A stretch of 31,511 bases of DNA from a virus. Positions 16,566-24,112 of this stretch are shown here, in pieces. The stretch spans positions 1 through 31,511 of the IMG/VR virus record IMGVR_UViG_3300020160_002227. The stretch is one strand, 5' to 3'. Position 1 is the stretch's first letter; each line of letters opens with the position of its first letter. Made by a program: the position numbers and the translations under genes. The notes below the pieces were generated by a model, which made no database searches, was not told the DNA's origin, and saw nothing but the letters and a program-made list of their open reading frames with translations.

Positions 16566-18146
16566 ATGAGCGAAAATACAACAGCAACAACAACTTCACA
16601 GATAATCCATCCAGGACTTGAAGATTCAATCAGATCTATTATTACCCCTATAATTGCTACAAACAACACTGCACTCGGAACAACTTTGGGCACAATTGCT
16701 ACAAACATATCTTCACTTTCAGGTAAAGTTGCATCACCAGTTATATCAAGAAATAATAACGAAGTTTCTCCCTACCCAACATTTGCTATTTGGACAAACC
16801 AGAACAATGCACAAGCAGGATATCATATAGTTAACTCTGATTTTCAAAATATTGCTTCAAATGCAATGCCAGGATGGTTTGGTGGCTACCAAGACCCAGA
16901 TCTTAACAACATGCCTAACTGGTACGAAGACTTTAGATCATATACATATACAAATGGTAACTTTGACTCAAGTACTGTAACAACATACTTCGGTGGATCA
17001 ACTGTATGGGGTTCAGCTGATGGGCACGTTCTTTACCGACCATGTCTTCACGGAGGATTTTCTGGGAACTGGATGAACAGAGCAGATCAAAGAAATCAAT
17101 TTTTAATTAGATGTGGAACAATTATTGGAGCTTATGGAGTTAGACAACGTGTTAGCCACTACACAACTGATTCAACTTTCCAGATTAGACCAAGAGGCGC
17201 AACATATGGATATAATGACACAATTAACTTAAACTCAGCAACCTACGCAACTTGGGCGGGACGCACAAACCGTGGTATGTCATCATATAATGATAGAACT
17301 AAAATGCTTGCTGTAGTAGAGTCAACAACTGCAAATGCAATTAGACTTCACGTATGGAGAAATACCTCCGTTAGCTTAAATGATTTTAGCCCTAAGCCAG
17401 GAACACTTCATAAGTTCTTGTCAGAGGCTAAAACAGCAGGTCCTACAACAGGAAATCAACTAAGTACAACAAAGAATTATGCTTTCTATGACTTTACGTG
17501 GGCACATGGTGGGTCAACAAGGGCAGAGCCTTCTTATCACATGAAAATTATTATGGGAGATAACGGAACAGTTGGATTTGCAAGATTTAATCATGACGGA
17601 TATCAACAAAAGTATGGATATTTCTTGCCACAATCTCAGGGTACCGCAGGTAACTCAGGAATTGGAACATTTACCGATACTAACATCGACCTAGGAAATA
17701 CAACATCTTATGGTATTGATCAGTCAGAGTCCTGGTATGGACAAAAGCACGACAATACATGGGATAACCAATGGATTGCTGTATATTCTCCATACTATTA
17801 TTATGGATCGGGTATTAACTGCCATACTATAAATACTGTAGACCCAACAAAACTTTTCTATTTTAGAAACACAGCTAGTGCAAATGGATGTGCACTTGTG
17901 CCATTCAAAGAAGATAAATTCCTTACTATTATTTCAAACAATAATGGAGATGGCCCTGGACCATATTTGTATCTTGTAGATCCAGGATCAGCAAGTAAAA
18001 ATTTAAGAAGAACTGATGGCACTACTCTATCATTTGGCGGAGACCTACAGCCATACAATTCAACTTACTATTACCAATTTGATACACACTCAAATACAAC
18101 CCAATATGCACACTTAATTAGTATGCCACATTGGTCAAACCCGTAA
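16566..18146 (+). CDS. Aromatic-rich beta adhesin, paralogue 3 of 3
   Basis: This encodes 526 residues, with AAGGAGA upstream, 9 bases after paralogue 2. It begins with a Thr/Ile-rich helical lead (SIRSIITPIIATNNTALGTTLG), then follows paralogue 2 motif for motif (YPTFAIWTNQNN, NWYEDFRSYTYTNGN, GTIIGAYGVRQRVSHY, MGDNGTVGFARF, QYAHLISMPHW). Differences gather in the loops between these motifs, for example residues about 140-170 and 290-310, as expected if the core is kept and receptor-contact loops vary. It could form a hetero-oligomer with paralogue 2 or be an alternative adhesin; the sequence cannot decide. Confidence 0.8.
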   Translation: MSENTTATTTSQIIHPGLEDSIRSIITPIIATNNTALGTTLGTIATNISSLSGKVASPVISRNNNEVSPYPTFAIWTNQNNAQAGYHIVNSDFQNIASNAMPGWFGGYQDPDLNNMPNWYEDFRSYTYTNGNFDSSTVTTYFGGSTVWGSADGHVLYRPCLHGGFSGNWMNRADQRNQFLIRCGTIIGAYGVRQRVSHYTTDSTFQIRPRGATYGYNDTINLNSATYATWAGRTNRGMSSYNDRTKMLAVVESTTANAIRLHVWRNTSVSLNDFSPKPGTLHKFLSEAKTAGPTTGNQLSTTKNYAFYDFTWAHGGSTRAEPSYHMKIIMGDNGTVGFARFNHDGYQQKYGYFLPQSQGTAGNSGIGTFTDTNIDLGNTTSYGIDQSESWYGQKHDNTWDNQWIAVYSPYYYYGSGINCHTINTVDPTKLFYFRNTASANGCALVPFKEDKFLTIISNNNGDGPGPYLYLVDPGSASKNLRRTDGTTLSFGGDLQPYNSTYYYQFDTHSNTTQYAHLISMPHWSNP

Positions 18147-18165
18147 AGAAAAAGGAGAAATAAAA

Positions 18166-18447
18166 ATGAAAATCAAATTCTGTGGCCCACAAAATGTTGT
18201 CGCAATTGATCCAGATGGCGATCATGAAGTTGTTGAAACCCAACTCCTTCATAGATTTACGCTTGTTGATGGAGAAGTTGTAGACAAGTACCCAGGTAAG
18301 ACAGATCGTGAAATCATGGCCATTGATCATGCAGAAGCGATTACAAGACAAACAGCAGCACAAGCAGCATGGGACGAAGATGAGTCTGAGATTAAAGGTC
18401 CAAGACCAGAATCACTACCAGCATTAAGTCTTCCAGAGGAGGACTAA
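18166..18447 (+). CDS. Small fibre-associated protein, chaperone-like (cassette B)
   Basis: This encodes 93 residues, with AAAAGGAGA upstream. It is a paralogue of the protein at 14001 over LLHRFTLVDGEVVDKYPGKTDREIM; both follow an adhesin paralogue directly. The C-terminus differs: it is acidic and Pro-rich (DEDESEIKGPRPESLPAL). The paired retention of one such gene per adhesin group supports a role in adhesin folding or attachment, but this is inference. Confidence 0.7.
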   Translation: MKIKFCGPQNVVAIDPDGDHEVVETQLLHRFTLVDGEVVDKYPGKTDREIMAIDHAEAITRQTAAQAAWDEDESEIKGPRPESLPALSLPEED

Positions 18448-18449
18448 TA

Positions 18450-18896
18450 ATGCCAATAACAAGCGTACCTCAACAGGTAACACCAGGTCTTTGGACATAC
18501 ACATACCTTCAAGCACCCCTTAACGGACAAGCTCGTCCATATCTAAATGTGCCATCAGCACAGCTAGATCTTGGAACAATTGCCGCTTCAGGAGTTGCAA
18601 CATGTAACGTAGCGCTAGCCAACGTATTTAAAATGGTAGCAGGAGGAAATTGCACAGTAGCATTTAGCAATATCCCAGCAACTGGAACAGAGCCAAAAGC
18701 ACAGTTCTGGCAACTAGAAATTAAAACTGGTGGTAGTTATACAATTACATGGCCAGCAGCAATTAAGTGGGATGGTGGAGGAGCTTCTAACGTAGCACCA
18801 CTTCTATCTACAAATACAACCGTTCTTAACTTTATGACAAGAGACGGTGGCACAACAATATTCGGTGCATACGCATTCGCTGATTTGAACGTTTAA
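18450..18896 (+). CDS. Fibre-tip beta domain protein
   Basis: This encodes 148 residues, with GGAGGA overlapping the upstream end. The C-terminal 100 residues (CTVAFSNIPATGTEPKAQFWQLEI, GGSYTITWPAAIKWDGG, TTVLNFMTRDGGTTIFGAYAF) are a well-known pattern at the distal end of phage tail fibres, a compact trimeric beta domain that usually makes receptor contact. Here it stands as a separate short gene rather than the end of a long fibre, so it may cap one of the neighbouring shafts. Confidence 0.8.
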   Translation: MPITSVPQQVTPGLWTYTYLQAPLNGQARPYLNVPSAQLDLGTIAASGVATCNVALANVFKMVAGGNCTVAFSNIPATGTEPKAQFWQLEIKTGGSYTITWPAAIKWDGGGASNVAPLLSTNTTVLNFMTRDGGTTIFGAYAFADLNV

Positions 18897-18906
18897 AGGA
18901 GACAAT

Positions 18907-19362
18907 ATGTACGCCATAGTTGAAGACAAAAAAGTGGTCAAGGTTGGCGCACTATCTCAGTTATTCCCAAACCTTTCTATACCTCAATCGGTAAACGAGA
19001 AAGATTTTGCAAAAGAAAACGGCCTATTAGAAGTAGTAACACCAGAGTTTGATGATTTCCAAGAGAAGATTGTACCTTGCGAACCATTTGTTAAAGATGG
19101 AAAAGCATATGCAGTAGAAGTACAAAAGATGTCAGATGAAGAAAAAACAGACAATGTAAATGCACATATTGGCTTTGAGCTAATGTCCACAGCATGGGTT
19201 GAGAATGACCCAGATATGGATAAGAAATCACTTGCTGAATGGAAAGATTATAGAAAAAAGATTTCTTCTTTAAAGAATAGCAAAGACGTATCTGAAATTA
19301 CATGGCCTAAAAGACCAGCCGTAGAGTTGGCAAAAATAATGGAGGAAGATCCAATTGCTTAG
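18907..19362 (+). CDS. Probable tail fibre assembly chaperone
   Basis: This encodes 151 residues, with AAAGGAGA upstream. The N-terminal half (MYAIVEDKKVVKVGALSQLFPNLS) and the ending LAEWKDYRKKISSL..DVSEITWPKRP match the layout of phage tail assembly chaperones, whose C-terminal W..YR..L......WP..P motif is well conserved. The gene follows a fibre-tip gene, as such chaperones usually do. Its 3' end contains the GGAGG ribosome site of the next gene, so the two are translationally coupled. Confidence 0.75.
   Translation: MYAIVEDKKVVKVGALSQLFPNLSIPQSVNEKDFAKENGLLEVVTPEFDDFQEKIVPCEPFVKDGKAYAVEVQKMSDEEKTDNVNAHIGFELMSTAWVENDPDMDKKSLAEWKDYRKKISSLKNSKDVSEITWPKRPAVELAKIMEEDPIA
19341..19346 (+). promoter_or_regulatory. 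Ribosome site that decides a TTG start
   Basis: GGAGGA lies 8 bases before the TTG at 19355 and inside the upstream gene. No ATG or GTG occurs near the N-terminus of the following reading frame, so this site supports the TTG. Confidence 0.6.
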
Positions 19363-20068
19363 TAATAACATTATTTTTAGAAGAAATAGATTTACAACTA
19401 CAGGATTGCAGTTGTGGCTAGATGCCGCCCTTCCAGGAACAATTACTAGAGACGGACTAGGCAAAATTTCACAATGGAATGATAAGTCAGGTCTATCCCG
19501 TCACTGCGTTCAAGCAACCGCAGCAGCACAGCCAACATTTCAAGAAACAGGAATTGCAGGACTTCCTGCAGTAAACTTTGACGGAGCAGATGACTTTCTT
19601 CCATTTTCAGATCAAACACTTTCATGGATTGCTTCATCTTCATTTACAGTTATTTATGTTGCATCAAAGCCAGCAAACGCAAACACATATGTAATCGGCG
19701 GAACAAACTCAGGAACAAGAAACAATCTTATTGCTGGATACGTATCAGCAAACACATATAAGTTTGGTTTTGGTAATGATGATCAAAATGCTATTGTTAC
19801 AGTAGGAACAGTCGGAACACCAGAAATTTACACACTTGTTTATAGCAATGCCGACAACTCACGCAGAGTTAGAAGAAACGGAACTGACGTTGCAGTCGGT
19901 GCTTCTTCAGGCGGACTTACAAGCATGACAGGCCAAGTAATAGGAAGATACTCTGCAACATTTGGAGCATTCAAACTTGGCGAACTATTAATTTATAACA
20001 GAGCTCTTACAGTAGGCGAATATATTTCCATTGAAAGAGACCTTATCTCTAAATGGGCAATTAGCTAG
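19355..20068 (+). CDS. LamG/concanavalin-like lectin domain protein
   Basis: This encodes 237 residues from a TTG start that overlaps the previous gene by 8 bases. The whole protein is one lectin-like sandwich: GLQLWLDA, ISQWNDKSG, PAVNFDGADDFL, SFTVIYVASKP, NSRRVRRNGTDVA, GQVIGRY and KLGELLIYNRALTVGEYISIERDL. This order is the standard signature of LamG-type carbohydrate-binding domains in phage and bacterial surface proteins. No catalytic residues are visible. It is probably a glycan-binding virion protein. Confidence 0.85.
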   Translation: MLSNNIIFRRNRFTTTGLQLWLDAALPGTITRDGLGKISQWNDKSGLSRHCVQATAAAQPTFQETGIAGLPAVNFDGADDFLPFSDQTLSWIASSSFTVIYVASKPANANTYVIGGTNSGTRNNLIAGYVSANTYKFGFGNDDQNAIVTVGTVGTPEIYTLVYSNADNSRRVRRNGTDVAVGASSGGLTSMTGQVIGRYSATFGAFKLGELLIYNRALTVGEYISIERDLISKWAIS

Positions 20069-20076
20069 GAGACCAA

Positions 20077-20403
20077 ATGGCATATAATCCAAATAGATTT
20101 ATTGGGCCAGTTCTTCTAAGCACAACAAATACAAACCTTAAAACATTCACCAACAAGGGAATTGTTAAAAGCATATTTACAGCAAATACGTTTAATGGAC
20201 CAATTGCATTCAGTCTTTATTTAGTTCCAGTTGGACAAACCCCTGGCCTAGCAAATAGAATCTTTGGAGACGTCTTGCTTGCAGAAAACACATCAAGATC
20301 AACAGAGACTACGTTAATTGTTAATGCTGGAGAGTCTATCTGGGCTTCCGCAAATGTTACTGGTGGAGTAAGTATCATGGTTTCTGGGGTAGAAATAGTT
20401 TAA
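20077..20403 (+). CDS. Small beta-sandwich virion protein
   Basis: This encodes 108 residues, with TAGGAGA upstream. Its layout parallels the 105-aa protein at 14651 (NRF near the N-terminus, TNKGIVKSIFTANT, a central strand set, ETTLIVNAGESIWASANVTGG and the close SIMVSGVEIV). It is the last gene before a 73-base gap that holds a hairpin and a promoter-like box, so it probably ends a transcription unit. It is likely a structural subunit; the exact location in the virion is unknown. Confidence 0.7.
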   Translation: MAYNPNRFIGPVLLSTTNTNLKTFTNKGIVKSIFTANTFNGPIAFSLYLVPVGQTPGLANRIFGDVLLAENTSRSTETTLIVNAGESIWASANVTGGVSIMVSGVEIV

Positions 20404-20430
20404 AAGCTAAGCAATGAAAGGCTCAAATAG

Positions 20431-20449
20431 TAAGCCTTACAAAGGCTTA
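20431..20449 (+). terminator. Hairpin at the end of a gene block
   Basis: TAAGCCTT and AAGGCTTA pair perfectly (8 bp) around a 3-base ACA loop. There is no T-tract after it, so it is not a classical intrinsic terminator. It lies between the stop at 20403 and a promoter-like box at 20461. Confidence 0.5.
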
Positions 20450-20460
20450 TAACCCTGAGA

Positions 20461-20470
20461 ATGGTATAAT
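20461..20470 (+). promoter_or_regulatory. Extended -10 promoter, probable leaderless start
   Basis: ATGGTATAAT contains a perfect TGn-TATAAT extended -10. It ends 6 bases before the ATG at 20477, so transcription should begin at the start codon. There is no ribosome site. A -35 is not evident, as is usual for extended -10 promoters. Confidence 0.65.
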
Positions 20471-20476
20471 TTAAAA

Positions 20477-22792
20477 ATGCCAGGAAATACAACACCTAAA
20501 GTATTCAGATATCCGACATTAGACATGTCGCCAGATGTCCCTAGAGACCTTGGCTATTTAGCAACAGACATAGATAATTATTTAACTAACAATCCAGGCC
20601 CACAAGGTATTCAAGGACCAATAGGTTTAACAGGTGCACAAGGTATTCAAGGCATACAAGGTCCAAAAGGTGATACAGGATTAACAGGCTTACAAGGAAA
20701 TACAGGTGCAGCAAGTACTGTACCAGGTCCGCAAGGAAACCCTGGAGTTAAAGGTGACACAGGATTACAAGGATTAAAAGGCGATACGGGCGAACAAGGA
20801 ATTCAGGGAATTCAAGGCCCACAAGGACCACAAGGTCTACAGGGCGTTAAAGGTGATACAGGAGCAGCGTTAACAGTTCTTGGAAATTATGCAACAATGA
20901 CTGCATTCAATGCAGCAAACCTTACAGGCGTTGCTGGAAATGCATGGTTAATTCTTTCAACTGGCACATTAATGCTTTGGGATACAGTAACAAGTTCTTG
21001 GTTTGATGCAGGCGCTCTTCAAGGTCCACAAGGACCAGTAGGATTAACGGGCGCACAAGGCACTCAAGGCATACAAGGTGTTAAAGGCGACACGGGAGAT
21101 CAAGGCGCACAAGGTCCAGTAGGCCCACAAGGTAACACAGGATTACAAGGTTTACAAGGAATTCAAGGTCCACAAGGCTTACAAGGTTTGCAAGGTATTC
21201 AAGGAATCCAAGGAGCCGAAGGAACTAAAGCAACATTTTCTATTACATCTGCAACACCACCAGCAAGTCCAGTAAATGGACAAGCATGGTTTAACTCAGA
21301 TAACGGAAGAAGTTATACATACTACGATTCATATTGGGTAGAGACTGGATCTTCATTATCTGGTCCACAAGGACCACAAGGTATTCAAGGTCCACAAGGT
21401 CTGCAAGGTCCGCAAGGAGTTGCTATAAATCTTAAAGCATCTTCATTGACTGTTGCAGCATTGCCTTCAACAGGAAACATTCTAAACGATGCAAGAATTG
21501 TAGAAGCAGATGGCGATCTTTATATTTGGGACGGCACATCTTGGACATCCGCTGGCCAGATAGTTGGACCACAAGGTCCGCAAGGTATTCAGGGTCCAAA
21601 AGGAGACAAGGGCGACACGGGAGATCAAGGCGCACCTGGCCCAGTAGGCTCACAAGGCGATACAGGACCACAAGGTCCGCAAGGTATTCAAGGTTTAACA
21701 GGGCTTACTGGAAACACGGGTGCACAAGGTGCACAAGGTATTCAAGGCATCCAAGGCCCACAAGGCGAGCCAGGAACAGCAGGAGATAGTCAATATGTTA
21801 AAAAGCTAGGAACTAATAACCTTGTATTTACACCAGCAGTACCAAATACAAGCATGACTTTGCTTACAACAGGCAATCAAAACCTAGCTATAATGTCATC
21901 ATTGTCTAGAGTAAGCTCTGGATCTAATAACATTGCTATGGGAGTGATGGCTGGGTATGCAATAGAAACTGGATCAAACAACATAGCAATAGGTAATACC
22001 TCTATGTCTGGTATTGCAGAAGACGTTCCATACGATAAGTCTGGAAACTACAACATAGGAATAGGTCCTGGAACACTAGACCTTGTTCATGGATCTTTTA
22101 ATACAGCAATCGGAAGAGCAGCAGGAAATTCATTAACTACTGGAAATAATAATATTATTTTGGGTAACTTATCAAACCCATCATCAGCAACAGTTTCAAA
22201 TGAAGTAACAATTGGCGATGCCAACATAAATAGATTTAGAGTTCCAGGGCTTGGTATAGATTGGACCCCATCTACAATTCCAAGCTCCAGTGGAGCCACT
22301 GGTTATACAAAAATATCTACTATTACTTCAACTTCAGGAACTGCTGTTTCATTTACTGGATTAAGCGGATACACTAAATACTTATTAGTATGGAGTGGAG
22401 TGTATACAGCCAGTGCTTTTAGCATACCTATTATCAAATTAAATAATGACTCAGCCAACCATGAATTTGTTTATGGAGTTGCTTATAATAGCTCTTCTAT
22501 ACCACAAATACAAAATTGGTCATTTAAAGGAACAAATGCAGGAAGCGTTGGATCTGTTTTAGGTACACCGAATGCTGCTGGTCATATTTATATAGACGGT
22601 GCAAATACAACATCGGGAATATCTTTTTATGGATCTTCAGTTGGCAAATGGTCGGATACAAGTAATTCTGGAATAGGTACTTTTGCAGGTGTGTATACTG
22701 GAGGATCTACAGTTACATCAATAGTAGCAAGCACTCATGATGTGCAAGCTTATTCAAATGGTACATGGGTTTTATGGGGGGCACAACGATGA
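20477..22792 (+). CDS. Multi-segment collagen-like tail fibre
   Basis: This encodes 771 residues and probably starts leaderless. The head (FRYPTLDMSPDVPRDLGYLATDIDNYL) may dock to the tail. Four Gly-X-Y runs follow (residues about 41-128, 181-246, 295-314 and 363-434), separated by three small domains with W-D/W-Y endings (LMLWDTVTSSWFDAG, YTYYDSYWVETG, LYIWDGTSWTSAG). The third separator is nearly repeated in the gene at 23025. Residues about 460-570 carry NNIAMGVMAGYAIETGSNNIAIG-type repeats, resembling the trimeric beta-roll of YadA-like heads and some tailspikes. The last 180 residues form a separate tip domain ending in GTWVLWGAQR. No S74 autoprotease is seen. Confidence 0.85.
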   Translation: MPGNTTPKVFRYPTLDMSPDVPRDLGYLATDIDNYLTNNPGPQGIQGPIGLTGAQGIQGIQGPKGDTGLTGLQGNTGAASTVPGPQGNPGVKGDTGLQGLKGDTGEQGIQGIQGPQGPQGLQGVKGDTGAALTVLGNYATMTAFNAANLTGVAGNAWLILSTGTLMLWDTVTSSWFDAGALQGPQGPVGLTGAQGTQGIQGVKGDTGDQGAQGPVGPQGNTGLQGLQGIQGPQGLQGLQGIQGIQGAEGTKATFSITSATPPASPVNGQAWFNSDNGRSYTYYDSYWVETGSSLSGPQGPQGIQGPQGLQGPQGVAINLKASSLTVAALPSTGNILNDARIVEADGDLYIWDGTSWTSAGQIVGPQGPQGIQGPKGDKGDTGDQGAPGPVGSQGDTGPQGPQGIQGLTGLTGNTGAQGAQGIQGIQGPQGEPGTAGDSQYVKKLGTNNLVFTPAVPNTSMTLLTTGNQNLAIMSSLSRVSSGSNNIAMGVMAGYAIETGSNNIAIGNTSMSGIAEDVPYDKSGNYNIGIGPGTLDLVHGSFNTAIGRAAGNSLTTGNNNIILGNLSNPSSATVSNEVTIGDANINRFRVPGLGIDWTPSTIPSSSGATGYTKISTITSTSGTAVSFTGLSGYTKYLLVWSGVYTASAFSIPIIKLNNDSANHEFVYGVAYNSSSIPQIQNWSFKGTNAGSVGSVLGTPNAAGHIYIDGANTTSGISFYGSSVGKWSDTSNSGIGTFAGVYTGGSTVTSIVASTHDVQAYSNGTWVLWGAQR

Positions 22793-23025
22793 GTGATATT
22801 ATAGAATTTAATTATGAAACTGGCGAAACAACAATGCGTGATTATACAGAAGCAGAAATAGCAGTAAATGCAGAAGTCTCTATTCAGATAGATGAAATTA
22901 TTGCACAGATGCCAACAGTAGATACATCTCTTGTTGACAATTTGCAATCTGCTATAGACAAGCTAACATCTTTAGGCTTAACAGAAGCCGAAGCAAAAGC
23001 AATAGCTGGAATAAGGGAGATATAA
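22789..23025 (+). CDS. Small fibre-associated protein, chaperone-like
   Basis: This encodes 78 residues. The start is the ATG of the ATGA overlap (22789), not the in-frame ATG at 22765; the stop overlaps the next start as TAATG. The N-terminus (IIEFNYETGETTMRDYTEAEIA) resembles the head of tail assembly chaperones, and the C-terminus (KLTSLGLTEAEAKAIAGI) is a short helical motif common at the ends of small fibre-associated proteins. Placement between two collagen fibres supports an assembly role. This is inference. Confidence 0.7.
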   Translation: MSDIIEFNYETGETTMRDYTEAEIAVNAEVSIQIDEIIAQMPTVDTSLVDNLQSAIDKLTSLGLTEAEAKAIAGIREI

Positions 23026-24104
23026 TGGCAATCGATTTTCCAAATAGCCCTTCGCTAAATCAATCATTCACCGCTGGTGGAAGCACGTGGATTTGGGATG
23101 GAATTGCATGGACCCTTCAAAGAATTACAACAGGCGCACAAGGCATACAAGGAATACAGGGCATACAAGGCCCTGAAGGTCCCGTAGGACCACAAGGAAC
23201 ATCTATTAATGTTAAAGCATCAGTAGCAACAGTAGGAGCTCTGCCATCAACTGGCAACAGCGCAAATGATGCAAGAATTGTAGATGCAGATGGAGACCTT
23301 TATATTTGGGGCGGAACATCTTGGACTTCAGCAGGTCAAATCGTTGGTCCACAGGGCCCACAAGGCTTACAAGGCCCTAAAGGCGACACAGGCGACACAG
23401 GCGCAACTGGCGCTTCAGGCGGAATAACTTTAGCCGTAACAAACTCAGGATCTGGTTCTTATACAATTAATGGATCCGCTAATCCAACTCTGTCTTTTAT
23501 TCGGGGTCATAGATATGTAATTAATGTTAATGCCGTCGGACACCCGTTTTGGATTCAAACAGTTTCAGGTGCATATAGCGCAGGAAATGTTTATACTACA
23601 GGAATAACATTATCTTCAGGAACACGGGACAATGGAACAATTATATTTGAAGTTCCTTTTAATGCCCCTCAACTTTATTATGCTTGCGAGTATCATTCAT
23701 CAATGGCAGGATCTATTACGGTTTCTAATTTAGGTCCACAAGGAATTCAAGGACTTAAAGGTGACACGGGCGAACAAGGCATACAGGGCCCACAAGGTTT
23801 AACTGGAAACACGGGAGCACAGGGCGGACAAGGTATTCAGGGAATTCAGGGTCCTAAAGGAGATACGGGTGAAGCGGGACCAGTCGGAACCCCATCAGCA
23901 GGATCAATTACAAATGCAATGCTTGCTAACTCATCAATCTCAATTAATAGCGCACCAGTATCGCTAGGACAAAATATAAATCTTGCTACAACAGCCTATT
24001 CAAACGGAACTAATACAGCAAACTCAAATAAAATATTTTATAACACATCTGGAACGGCACCAACTACTGGGGTTACAGCAGGCGACCTATATATTTTCTA
24101 CTAG
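23025..24104 (+). CDS. Collagen-like fibre with an internal cupredoxin-like domain
   Basis: This encodes 359 residues. The N-terminus (MAIDFPNSPSLNQSFTAGGSTWIWDG) is a standard phage fibre head. Then come a short collagen run, the 61-residue separator shared with the previous fibre (NVKASVATVGALPSTGN..LYIWGGTSWTSAG), a second collagen run, a cupredoxin-like domain (residues about 130-235), a third collagen run (to about 285), and a C-terminal module (SAGSITNAMLANSSISINS, ending AGDLYIFY). In the cupredoxin-like domain, His173 (GHPF), Cys221, His224 and Met227 (CEYHSSM) reproduce the type-1 copper set. The gene at 2 carries the same domain at its C-terminus; here it is inserted in the shaft. 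Confidence 0.85.
   Translation: MAIDFPNSPSLNQSFTAGGSTWIWDGIAWTLQRITTGAQGIQGIQGIQGPEGPVGPQGTSINVKASVATVGALPSTGNSANDARIVDADGDLYIWGGTSWTSAGQIVGPQGPQGLQGPKGDTGDTGATGASGGITLAVTNSGSGSYTINGSANPTLSFIRGHRYVINVNAVGHPFWIQTVSGAYSAGNVYTTGITLSSGTRDNGTIIFEVPFNAPQLYYACEYHSSMAGSITVSNLGPQGIQGLKGDTGEQGIQGPQGLTGNTGAQGGQGIQGIQGPKGDTGEAGPVGTPSAGSITNAMLANSSISINSAPVSLGQNINLATTAYSNGTNTANSNKIFYNTSGTAPTTGVTAGDLYIFY
23412..23733 (+). other. Cupredoxin-like domain (type-1 copper ligand pattern)
   Basis: Candidate ligands are His (codon 23541-23543), Cys (23685-23687), His (23694-23696) and Met (23703-23705), with the first His 48 residues before the Cys. Collagen repeats lie on both sides. Binding is inferred, not shown. 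Confidence 0.5.
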
Positions 24105-24112
24105 GATAACAT

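Noticed and set aside
20477-22792. S74-type self-cleaving chaperone at the C-terminus of the collagen fibre
   Set aside because: The YadA-like repeats that often precede it are present, but no Ser-Asp catalytic pattern or typical helical chaperone end is seen.
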